A stretch of DNA of 64,000 nt from Martelella mediterranea. Lineage in GTDB: Bacteria; Pseudomonadota; Alphaproteobacteria; Rhizobiales; Rhizobiaceae. Made by a program: the position numbers and the translations under genes. Location of the stretch: contig PVUG01000002.1 of assembly GCA_003001975.1 (NCBI GenBank), forward strand, positions 62,001-126,000, written 5' to 3'. Under the pieces are notes generated by a model, which was not told where the DNA came from, did no database searches, and saw nothing but the letters and a program-made list of their open reading frames with translations. Position 1 is the stretch's first letter. Each line of letters begins with the position of its first letter. Positions 57,917 to 64,000 of the stretch are shown here, piece by piece.

Positions 57917-58306
57917 TCAGACCGCCAGCCCGACAATCCAGATCAGCACGGTCAGACAGACCGATACGAACGGAAGCGCTGTGGCAACTTTGATGGCGAA
58001 GTGTTTTTCAAGCCCGTAGCCCATGTCCCAGCCGAAATGACGCAGGCCGCCGAGCATGTGGTGCACCAGAGACCACGTGTAGCCGAACAGGACGAGAAGC
58101 CCCAGCCAGGACCCGAAGAACCAGTTGACACAGTCAAAGGCGCCCTCGCCCATGGCGGTGGCAATCAGCCAGGCTGCAAGAAGGACCGTGCCGAAATACA
58201 TCACGGCGCCGGTAATGCGGTGCACACCGGACATGACGTAATTCGGGATAAATTTGTAGACCTGAAGGTGCGGCGACATGGGCCGGTTGCTTGTCGGGTT
58301 GGCCAT
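57917..58306 (-). CDS. sdhC: Succinate dehydrogenase cytochrome b556 subunit
   Basis: 129-residue anchor with three transmembrane helices. NRPMSPHLQVYKF, SGVHRITGAVMYFG and WSLVHHMLGGLRHFGWD (haem His) are the family blocks. First gene of sdhCDAB; GAGG is 7 nt before ATG 58306. Confidence 0.96.
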   Translation of the reverse strand: MANPTSNRPMSPHLQVYKFIPNYVMSGVHRITGAVMYFGTVLLAAWLIATAMGEGAFDCVNWFFGSWLGLLVLFGYTWSLVHHMLGGLRHFGWDMGYGLEKHFAIKVATALPFVSVCLTVLIWIVGLAV

Positions 58307-58465
58307 CAAAACCTCGCGGGTGTTTCAAAAGGCGCATTCTGTGTGCGTCCCACCCCTTGCTAGTCTTACCGACAACGCTGGGCGGCGCCGATGCTCTCCT
58401 GTGGTTTAATCGCCACAAACGCCCGCGACAAGCCCATTCGCGGGCGCAAAATAATTTAATCGGTT

Positions 58466-58490
58466 TGACAAAAACCAGTTTATGACAAAA
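58466..58490. promoter_or_regulatory. Direct repeat TGACAAAA upstream of sdhC
   Basis: TGACAAAA occurs twice, 17 bp start to start (58466-58473 and 58483-58490), about 160-185 bp before the sdhC ATG in an AT-rich part of the 289-bp gap. It is a candidate regulator site; the regulator is unknown. The rest of the gap holds no gene. Confidence 0.35.
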
Positions 58491-58595
58491 TCGCGGCCTG
58501 AACCGCTGAAATTCATGGATATTCGGGCGCCCCGCCGGACCCGGCTTTGAGATTCGTTAAATTTCAACGACTTAATATGAGTACAATTGTCATAT

Positions 58596-59267
58596 TTATA
58601 ATTCGGGCATAGCATCGGGCGACACCGCGAATCGCCAAACGGTTGTTTTCTTCACGTCCGAATCTTCCAGAACGCGTGTGACCGGCACCTGATAGTCGCA
58701 AAGCTTCACCAGCCGCTCTTTCGGACAATAGGCCCGCCCCGGATCGCCGACCAGAACCGTAACCCCGGCTTTCGCCAGCGTCTCGAACCACGGTATCAGC
58801 CGCGCCGCCCAATCGGCATCATAGAATACATCGCCCGCCAGCAAGACGTCACAGGAAAGCATCGTGCCCATCAGATCGTCGCCGGTATATGTGATGGAAA
58901 CATCGTTGAGCGCGGCATTGAGCTTCACGGCTTCGCCGGACCAGTGGTCGATATCGGCAGCCAGCACGGAAGCAGCGCCAGCCTTCGCCGCCGCGATGGA
59001 AACGAGACCGGAGCCGGTGGCAAAATCGACGACACGTTTCCCGTTCACGCATTCGGTGTGATCGAGCACATAACGCGCCAGCCCCTGCCCGCCGGCCCAG
59101 GCAAAGGCCCAGAACGGCGGCGGCAGCCCGATTTCCTCAAGCTCCTCCTCCGTCTTCAGCCAGAGATCATGCACCTCGCTTGCCAGCCGGAGACGAATTT
59201 CCGGCACATGCGGCGGGACAAGGACATCGGTGTTTTCGAGGATGAAATGCTGTTTCAGCGTGGTCAT
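58596..59267 (-). CDS. Class I SAM-dependent methyltransferase, ETFB-lysine/METTL20-like
   Basis: 223-residue seven-beta-strand methyltransferase. The SAM site VVDFATGSGLVSIAAAKAGA and ADIDHWSGEAVKLNAALN (about 80-115) follow a FWAFAWAGGQGLARYVLD segment typical of the ETFB-lysine methyltransferase group; a homologue in Agrobacterium modifies the electron-transfer flavoprotein beta subunit. Some databases label such proteins nicotinamide N-methyltransferase-like or PrmA-like. The start at 59267 is chosen by domain boundaries. Confidence 0.85.
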   Translation of the reverse strand: MTTLKQHFILENTDVLVPPHVPEIRLRLASEVHDLWLKTEEELEEIGLPPPFWAFAWAGGQGLARYVLDHTECVNGKRVVDFATGSGLVSIAAAKAGAASVLAADIDHWSGEAVKLNAALNDVSITYTGDDLMGTMLSCDVLLAGDVFYDADWAARLIPWFETLAKAGVTVLVGDPGRAYCPKERLVKLCDYQVPVTRVLEDSDVKKTTVWRFAVSPDAMPEL

Positions 59268-59363
59268 GGGTCTGATTGTACGCTTGGAGGGGGCCTTTGA
59301 TGTCGGGGTTAACAGAACAGCCGGCAACCCGCCCTTTCGGGAACACGCATGCTCCCAACTTGT

Positions 59364-59438
59364 GTCATGCTCGGGCGTGACCCGAGCATCCAATCATGCG
59401 CAATTTGCCTGGATCCTCGGGTCGAGCCCGAGGATGAC
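59364..59438. repeat. Intergenic inverted-repeat element, GTCAT family, copy 3
   Basis: Mirror-related ends GTCATGCTCGGGCGTGACCC-GAGCATCCA and TGGATCCTCGGGTCGAGCCC-GAGGATGAC, each with its own CTCGGG/CCCGAG palindrome. The GTCAT ends and TCCA/TGGA junctions match copies 1 and 2, while the stem core is CTCGGG instead of CCGG. It lies between two minus-strand genes. Confidence 0.7.
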
Positions 59439-59508
59439 GCAGATAGATGAAGGGTGATGCAGGTGGAGAGAATGAAGCCCGCATCCCCAAATCCCCGCAT
59501 GGAACCAC

Positions 59509-59943
59509 TCACATCGGCGGGTTGTTGAGCCCGCCCATGCGGCAGACTTCCAGCCATTCGTCTTCCTTAACCGGCTGCACGGAAAGCCGCATCGAGGTGA
59601 CGAGCGACATGTCGGCGAGCTTCGGGTTGGCTTTCACATCCTTCAGCGTCACCGGTTTGGGCATGTCGGCGACCGCGCGAATATCGACGCATTCCCAGCG
59701 CGGGTCGTCGGTGGTGCTGTCGTGATGGGCGAGTGCGCAAACTTCGCAGATGCCGACGACTTCCAGCCCCTCATTGGAGTGGTAGAAGAAGCCCCTGTCG
59801 CCGATCTCCATGGCCCGCATATTGTTGCGGGCCTGATAATTGCGCACGCCGTCCCATTCCTCGCCGGCTTCGCCTTTCGCCTTCAGCATCTCCCAGGAGA
59901 ATTTGAACGGCTCGGATTTGAAAAGCCAGTAGGCCATCGGCAT
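59509..59943 (-). CDS. EVE domain protein
   Basis: 144-residue EVE-domain (PUA-like) protein. AYWLFKSEPFKFSWEML, EWDGVRNYQARNNMRAM and FFYHSNEGLEVVGICEV are the family blocks that line a pocket for modified bases. Function in this group is unknown. The ATG at 59943 overlaps the YciI stop codon by one base (TGATG), which supports this start over one two codons later. Confidence 0.9.
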   Translation of the reverse strand: MPMAYWLFKSEPFKFSWEMLKAKGEAGEEWDGVRNYQARNNMRAMEIGDRGFFYHSNEGLEVVGICEVCALAHHDSTTDDPRWECVDIRAVADMPKPVTLKDVKANPKLADMSLVTSMRLSVQPVKEDEWLEVCRMGGLNNPPM

Positions 59944-60236
59944 CAGACTCCCGGATTGTTGTAGAGCCACTTGAACGGCTTGACCTCGACCTTTTCGAAG
60001 AGGCCGGCCTTGCCATAGGGATCCTGCGCGGCAATCGCTTCCGCCGAGGCCTGGTCCTGCGCCTCGATCAGCAGCATGGAACCGCAGGGCTTTTCCTGCG
60101 CGTCGAGAAACGGGCCGGCAATCTTCAGCGTGCCCTTCTCGTTCAGCCCGTCGACCCATTCGAGATGCAATGGGCGGGTCTCCATGCGCACATGAAGATG
60201 GTCGGGCTTGTCCTTGCACAAAACAGCGAAAATCAT
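59943..60236 (-). CDS. YciI family protein
   Basis: 97-residue YciI-like protein with the alpha/beta ferredoxin-like fold. The HLEWVDGLNEKGTLKIAGPF segment has the conserved His and the Gly-Pro turn. An enzymatic role is unproven. Coupled to the EVE gene downstream and 23 bp after gpsA. Confidence 0.9.
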   Translation of the reverse strand: MIFAVLCKDKPDHLHVRMETRPLHLEWVDGLNEKGTLKIAGPFLDAQEKPCGSMLLIEAQDQASAEAIAAQDPYGKAGLFEKVEVKPFKWLYNNPGV

Positions 60237-60259
60237 CTGGTTCTCCTCTTCCTTGGTTC

Positions 60260-61246
60260 TCACTCGGTCGTAATCGGCCGGGTCATCAGTTCGTCAAGCG
60301 CCTGAGCGATATCGAGCTTGCCGTCAAGCACACGGGCGACAGCACTCGAAATCGGCATCTGCACGCCATGGTCGGATGCAAGTTCGCTGGCAACGGAAGC
60401 ACTGTAGACGCCTTCGACAAGCGCTGCATTGACGCTGTCGAAATTACCCTCCGCCAGCGCCACGCCATAGCGAAAATTGCGCGACTGACGCGACGAGCCG
60501 GTCAAGACGAGATCGCCGAGCCCGGAAAGGCCACGGACCGTCTCCGCCTCCCCGCCCATGGCAACGGCGAGCCGCGACATTTCGGCAAGCCCGCGCGAAA
60601 TCAGCGCCGCCCGTGCCGATTCACCATAATCCGCACCTTCGACAATACCGCAGGCAATCGCCAGCACATTCTTGAGCGCGCCGCCGATCTGCACGCCGAC
60701 CGGATCGCCGGAGGCATAGATACGGAAGGTGCGACCCGAGAGAATTTCGGCGGTTTCGCGGGCGATTTCAAGGCTACGGAAGGCCAGCGCCATGGCAATC
60801 GGCTTGCCGCGCGCAAGGTCGATAGCAAAACCGGGGCCGGAAAGCGCGCCGGCATGATGATGCGGCAGCGTTTCGTTCAGCACATCGGTGATCAGCCGGC
60901 CGCTCGCCCGCTCAATCCCCTTGGCGGCGGAAACGATGACAGCCTCGCGGTTCAGATAGGGCGCGTAGTAAAGTGCGGCAGCGCGCTGTGCCTGAGCGGG
61001 AACGGCAAGCACAACGGTATCGGCCTGACCGAGAATGTCGGGATTAATGGTGAAATCCAGCGCCGCCGGCAGCTCGACACCCGGCAGCACTGCCTCATGC
61101 CGGCGGGTTTCGCGCATCATTTCGATCAGCCCGGCATTGCGGCCAAGCAGTGTCACGGCATCCTCGCCTTCATGGGCAAAAACGGCAGCAAGCGCAGTCC
61201 CGAAGGCACCCGAGCCGATCACGACGGTCTTTTTCTGTTCACTCAT
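60260..61246 (-). CDS. gpsA: Glycerol-3-phosphate dehydrogenase [NAD(P)+]
   Basis: 328-residue enzyme that reduces dihydroxyacetone phosphate to sn-glycerol-3-phosphate for phospholipids. [10 protein letters not shown] at residues 11-20, [15 protein letters not shown] and the catalytic-Lys segment [16 protein letters not shown] are present. Its ATG overlaps the tsaD stop codon by 4 nt (ATGA). Confidence 0.97.
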   Translation of the reverse strand: MSEQKKTVVIGSGAFGTALAAVFAHEGEDAVTLLGRNAGLIEMMRETRRHEAVLPGVELPAALDFTINPDILGQADTVVLAVPAQAQRAAALYYAPYLNREAVIVSAAKGIERASGRLITDVLNETLPHHHAGALSGPGFAIDLARGKPIAMALAFRSLEIARETAEILSGRTFRIYASGDPVGVQIGGALKNVLAIACGIVEGADYGESARAALISRGLAEMSRLAVAMGGEAETVRGLSGLGDLVLTGSSRQSRNFRYGVALAEGNFDSVNAALVEGVYSASVASELASDHGVQMPISSAVARVLDGKLDIAQALDELMTRPITTE

Positions 61247-62340
61247 GCTTTCGCACCTTTCTTTCCGCTGCCGATCAGCGCGCTCGCCTTGGCATCAAGC
61301 GGCCAGCGCGAACGCACGGCGGCATCAAGCCCGTCGGCGGGAAAACCGGCAGCCTCACGTTCGAGCCCGGCCCAGGCGATCATCACCGCATTGTCCGTGC
61401 ATAATCTGAAAGGCGGCGCCACGAAGGCAAAACCCTGCCTGTCACATAAAGAGGTCAGCATGGCCCGGATCGCGCTGTTGGCGGCAACACCGCCGGCGAC
61501 GACCAGCGCGGGGCGCTGATCCGCGGCAAGCCCTTCCGCCTTGAAACGGGCAAGCGAGCGGCCGACACGGTCCCGCAGGGTCTCGGCAACGGCGAGTTGA
61601 AAGGCCGCACACAGGTCGGCAACATCCTGATCCTCCAGCGGCGCCATCCCCTGCGCTGCCTGCCGGACGGCCGTCTTGAGGCCGGAGAAGGAAAAATCAA
61701 GCCGGGTCTCGCCCTTCATCGGGCGCGGCAACGGAATGCGCTTCGCGTCACCGGTCTTTGCCGCCTCTTCCACCTGCGGGCCACCGGGATATCCCAGCCC
61801 GAGCAGCTTTGCGGTCTTGTCGAAAGCCTCGCCCAGCGCATCGTCGATGGTCGTGCCCCAGCGCTCATACTGCCCGACACCGCGCACCAGCACGATCTGG
61901 GTGTGCCCGCCGGAGACCAGCAACATCAGAAAGGGAAAGGAAACACCATCCGTCAGCCGCGCCGTCAGCGCATGGCCTTCCAGATGGTTGACGCCGTAAA
62001 ACGGTTTTCCGCTCGCATAGGCAATCGCCTTGCCGCTCATCGCGCCCACAATCAGCCCGCCGATAAGGCCGGGGCCGACAGTTGCGGCAATGCCGTCAAG
62101 GTCTTCGAGCGCAACACCGGAGCGCGCAAGCGCCTCGGCAATCAGCCGGTCCATCGCTTCCACATGGGCGCGGGCGGCAATTTCCGGCACCACGCCGCCG
62201 AAGGCTGCATGTTCTTCCAGCTGGCTCAGCACCACATCGGCCAGGATTTCACCGCGGCCATCGGCGTCGCGCGCAACAATGGCGGCGGCGGTTTCATCAC
62301 AGCTCGATTCAATACCGAGAAAGACAGTCTTCTTGTTCAT
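61243..62340 (-). CDS. tsaD: tRNA N6-threonylcarbamoyladenosine synthase catalytic subunit TsaD
   Basis: 365-residue ASKHA-fold enzyme that attaches threonylcarbamoyl to A37 of ANN-decoding tRNAs. [14 protein letters not shown] (9-22), the metal-binding NHLEGH with His119 and His123, and [15 protein letters not shown] are diagnostic. The start at 62340 fits the family; an ATG five codons upstream is possible. First gene of tsaD-gpsA-YciI-EVE and divergent from hemC with 71 bp between. Confidence 0.96.
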   Translation of the reverse strand: MNKKTVFLGIESSCDETAAAIVARDADGRGEILADVVLSQLEEHAAFGGVVPEIAARAHVEAMDRLIAEALARSGVALEDLDGIAATVGPGLIGGLIVGAMSGKAIAYASGKPFYGVNHLEGHALTARLTDGVSFPFLMLLVSGGHTQIVLVRGVGQYERWGTTIDDALGEAFDKTAKLLGLGYPGGPQVEEAAKTGDAKRIPLPRPMKGETRLDFSFSGLKTAVRQAAQGMAPLEDQDVADLCAAFQLAVAETLRDRVGRSLARFKAEGLAADQRPALVVAGGVAANSAIRAMLTSLCDRQGFAFVAPPFRLCTDNAVMIAWAGLEREAAGFPADGLDAAVRSRWPLDAKASALIGSGKKGAKA

Positions 62341-62411
62341 GGGCCCAGGCGACATTTGCGGCGGCGCGCAATCCGGTTTACGACATCCCCGGTAACAACG
62401 GTGGACGCAGG

Positions 62412-63341
62412 ATGCAAACGAAACCTTACAGGATCGGCACGCGCGGCAGCCCGCTGGCGCTGGCCCAGGCCCATGAAGCACGCGACCGGCTGATGGCCGC
62501 GCATGATCTTTCGCAAGACATGTTCGAGATCGTGGTGCTTTCCACCAAGGGAGACCGGATCACCGACAGGGCGCTGTCGGCTATTGGCGGCAAGGGACTT
62601 TTCACCGAAGAGCTGGAAGAACAGCTCACCTCCGGTGAACTCGATTTTGCCGTGCATTCGTCAAAGGACATGCCGACGGCCCTGCCGGACGGGCTCGAAC
62701 TCTCCACCTTCCTGCCGCGCGCCGACCCGCGCGATGCCTTTATCGGCCGGGACGTCAAAAAACTCGCCGATCTGCCCCAGGGCGCCGTCGTCGGCTCTTC
62801 ATCGTTGAGGCGACAGGCGCTGATTCGCCGGTTGCGGCCGGATATCGAAGTGGTGATTTTCCGCGGTTCGGTGCAGACACGATTGCAGAAACTTGCAGAC
62901 GGCGCGGTCGATGGCACGTTTCTCGCCAATGCCGGGCTTCAGCGCCTCGGCATGGAGGATGTGGCAACCGAGGTTTTAAGCGTGCGTGACTTTCTGCCCG
63001 CCCCCGCCCAGGGCGCCATCTGCATCGAGCAACGCAGCGGCGACGCCCGCATCGACGCATTGCTGGCGCCGGTCAATGACGAGGATACGGCCATTGCGGT
63101 TTCCTGCGAACGCGCGTTTCTGGCCGCGCTCGATGGCTCCTGCCGCACGCCGATTGCCGCTTACGCCCGCTGCTTCAACGAGCGTATTTCCTTTTCCGGG
63201 ATGATCCTGACGCCGGACGGCAAAACCGCACACGACATCGTCACCGACGGCATGCAGGCAGAGGCCGAAAAGCTCGGTCGCTGGGCCGGAGAAACGCTGA
63301 AGAAACGCGCCGGCCCCGGCTTTTTCGAAGACTGGACATGA
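62412..63341 (+). CDS. hemC: Porphobilinogen deaminase (hydroxymethylbilane synthase)
   Basis: 309-residue enzyme that polymerises four porphobilinogens. [14 protein letters not shown] near the N-terminus, [18 protein letters not shown] and the dipyrromethane-cofactor Cys244 in [11 protein letters not shown] are present. The ATG at 62412 is chosen from homology of the first residues, with AGG just upstream. hemD follows 4 bp after the stop. Confidence 0.97.
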   Translation: MQTKPYRIGTRGSPLALAQAHEARDRLMAAHDLSQDMFEIVVLSTKGDRITDRALSAIGGKGLFTEELEEQLTSGELDFAVHSSKDMPTALPDGLELSTFLPRADPRDAFIGRDVKKLADLPQGAVVGSSSLRRQALIRRLRPDIEVVIFRGSVQTRLQKLADGAVDGTFLANAGLQRLGMEDVATEVLSVRDFLPAPAQGAICIEQRSGDARIDALLAPVNDEDTAIAVSCERAFLAALDGSCRTPIAAYARCFNERISFSGMILTPDGKTAHDIVTDGMQAEAEKLGRWAGETLKKRAGPGFFEDWT

Positions 63342-63345
63342 CACG

Positions 63346-64000
63346 ATGCGCGTTCTGGTGACCCGTCCCGAGGCAAAGGCAGCGCGCACCTGTGCGCGGC
63401 TTGAGGCCATGGGGCACCAGGCCTTTCAGCTTCCGCTGTTCCAGCCGGTCCATGCCGAGGGCGCGGCGCGCAGAAGCATCGGGCCGGGTTACTGGTCTGC
63501 ACTGGCGGTCACCAGCACCGAAGCCCTTCATGATGTCGTTGCCGACCGCGACGCAGCATCCATGAAGGACCGGCCGCTGTTCGCCGTCGGCAGAAAGACG
63601 GCAGAGGCCGCAAGGAAGGCGGGCTTTACCAATGTTATCGAAGGAAGCGGCACCGGAGAACGTCTCGCCGAAACCATCGCCGCCTCCGATTTCGATCGGG
63701 CCGCGCCGCTTCTCTATCTTGCCGGCTGTCCGCGGGCGCCGTTTTTCGAGCAGGCGCTTGAGCGGCTCAAGGTCGATTTCGAGACAGTGACAGTCTATGT
63801 TATGCAACCGGTCATCAATGTCCCGGCACAGGCCGAAACGCTGCTGAAAAAGGCTAAGCCGGATGCGGTTCTGTTTTACTCGACGGCAGGGGCATCCCGC
63901 TTTTTCGATCTTGTCCGCTGCGAATTGATGGCGGAATTCGGCCTTCATCCGCAATTTCTGTGCCTGAGCGCAGCGGTTGCCGCAGCCATTCCGGAGGCAA
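63346..64000 (+). CDS. hemD: Uroporphyrinogen-III synthase, 3' end cut by window edge
   Basis: At least 218 residues are in the window; the frame is still open at 64000. It closes and inverts ring D of hydroxymethylbilane. MRVLVTRPEAKAARTCARLEAMGH at the start, WSALAVTSTEALHDV, FAVGRKTAEAARKAGF and DAVLFYSTAGASRFFDL match the HemD fold of two alpha/beta domains. It begins 4 bp after hemC and is surely co-transcribed with it. Confidence 0.93.
   Translation, partial: MRVLVTRPEAKAARTCARLEAMGHQAFQLPLFQPVHAEGAARRSIGPGYWSALAVTSTEALHDVVADRDAASMKDRPLFAVGRKTAEAARKAGFTNVIEGSGTGERLAETIAASDFDRAAPLLYLAGCPRAPFFEQALERLKVDFETVTVYVMQPVINVPAQAETLLKKAKPDAVLFYSTAGASRFFDLVRCELMAEFGLHPQFLCLSAAVAAAIPEA

Noticed and set aside
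55561-57993. 810-codon plus-strand open frame opposite sdhA/sdhD
   Set aside because: It is antisense to clear, conserved sdh genes and its product is a low-complexity His/Arg/Gly mix typical of antisense frames in GC-rich DNA.

Overview
This 64 kb window is GC-rich chromosomal DNA from an alphaproteobacterium of the order Hyphomicrobiales (Rhizobiales), within or close to the Rhizobiaceae / Aurantimonadaceae (a Martelella- or Hoeflea-like organism is my best guess, at low confidence). The grounds are an Omp19-type lipoprotein, a DUF930 protein, an extensin-like secreted protein, a PdhS/DivL-like pseudokinase, a proton-translocating transhydrogenase with split alpha subunit, an F1 operon separate from Fo, a tRNA-His gene without an encoded G-1, and the gene order sdhCDAB - omp19 - zapE - mdh - sucCDAB - lpdA. 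Nearly everything is core housekeeping. I see no prophage, integrative element, intact insertion sequence or CRISPR array.

Layout. 1-6.3 kb: sulfide:quinone oxidoreductase, a 267-bp MITE-like element, a DUF930 protein, oligopeptidase B, a wrecked DUF1697 gene, a DUF2254 membrane protein and tRNA-His. 6.3-16.3 kb: a 1010-residue PAS pseudokinase, an iron-type ABC permease, class II aldolase with a divergent DeoR regulator, truncated haemoglobin + DUF423, and a tight four-gene minus-strand operon (DUF2325, an orphan ORF, an IsdG/HmuQ-like haem monooxygenase, a VOC protein) behind a striking AT-rich inverted repeat. 16.3-31.6 kb: extensin-like protein, pntAA-AB-B, a cytochrome oxidase subunit IV, a TRAP transporter (dctQM converging on dctP), a glutamine amidotransferase, a 2-hydroxyacid dehydrogenase with a LacI regulator, a COG0523 metal chaperone coupled to a WD40 protein, and a GGDEF-EAL protein. 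31.7-41.9 kb: atpHAGDC, a small membrane protein, priA, an acyltransferase, xerC and a small exported protein. 42.3-58.3 kb: lpdA, two LysE exporters, sucB, sucA, sucD, sucC, mdh, zapE, omp19 and sdhBADC, all on the minus strand. 58.6-64 kb: an ETFB-type methyltransferase, EVE and YciI proteins, gpsA and tsaD, then divergent hemC and hemD (cut by the window edge).

How it works together. The right half is an aerobic energy block: succinate dehydrogenase, malate dehydrogenase, succinyl-CoA synthetase and the complete 2-oxoglutarate dehydrogenase feed the respiratory chain, whose proton gradient drives the ATP synthase and the transhydrogenase. SQR may add electrons from sulfide. HemC/HemD make haem precursors, while the IsdG/HmuQ-like enzyme probably degrades haem.

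I did not find an obviously new large system. The best candidates for something undescribed are the DUF2325 / orphan-ORF / haem monooxygenase / VOC operon with its 17-bp-arm dyad (14411-15834), the pseudokinase with Tyr in place of the phospho-acceptor His, the acidic repeat tail on the TRAP large permease, and the MITE-like element.
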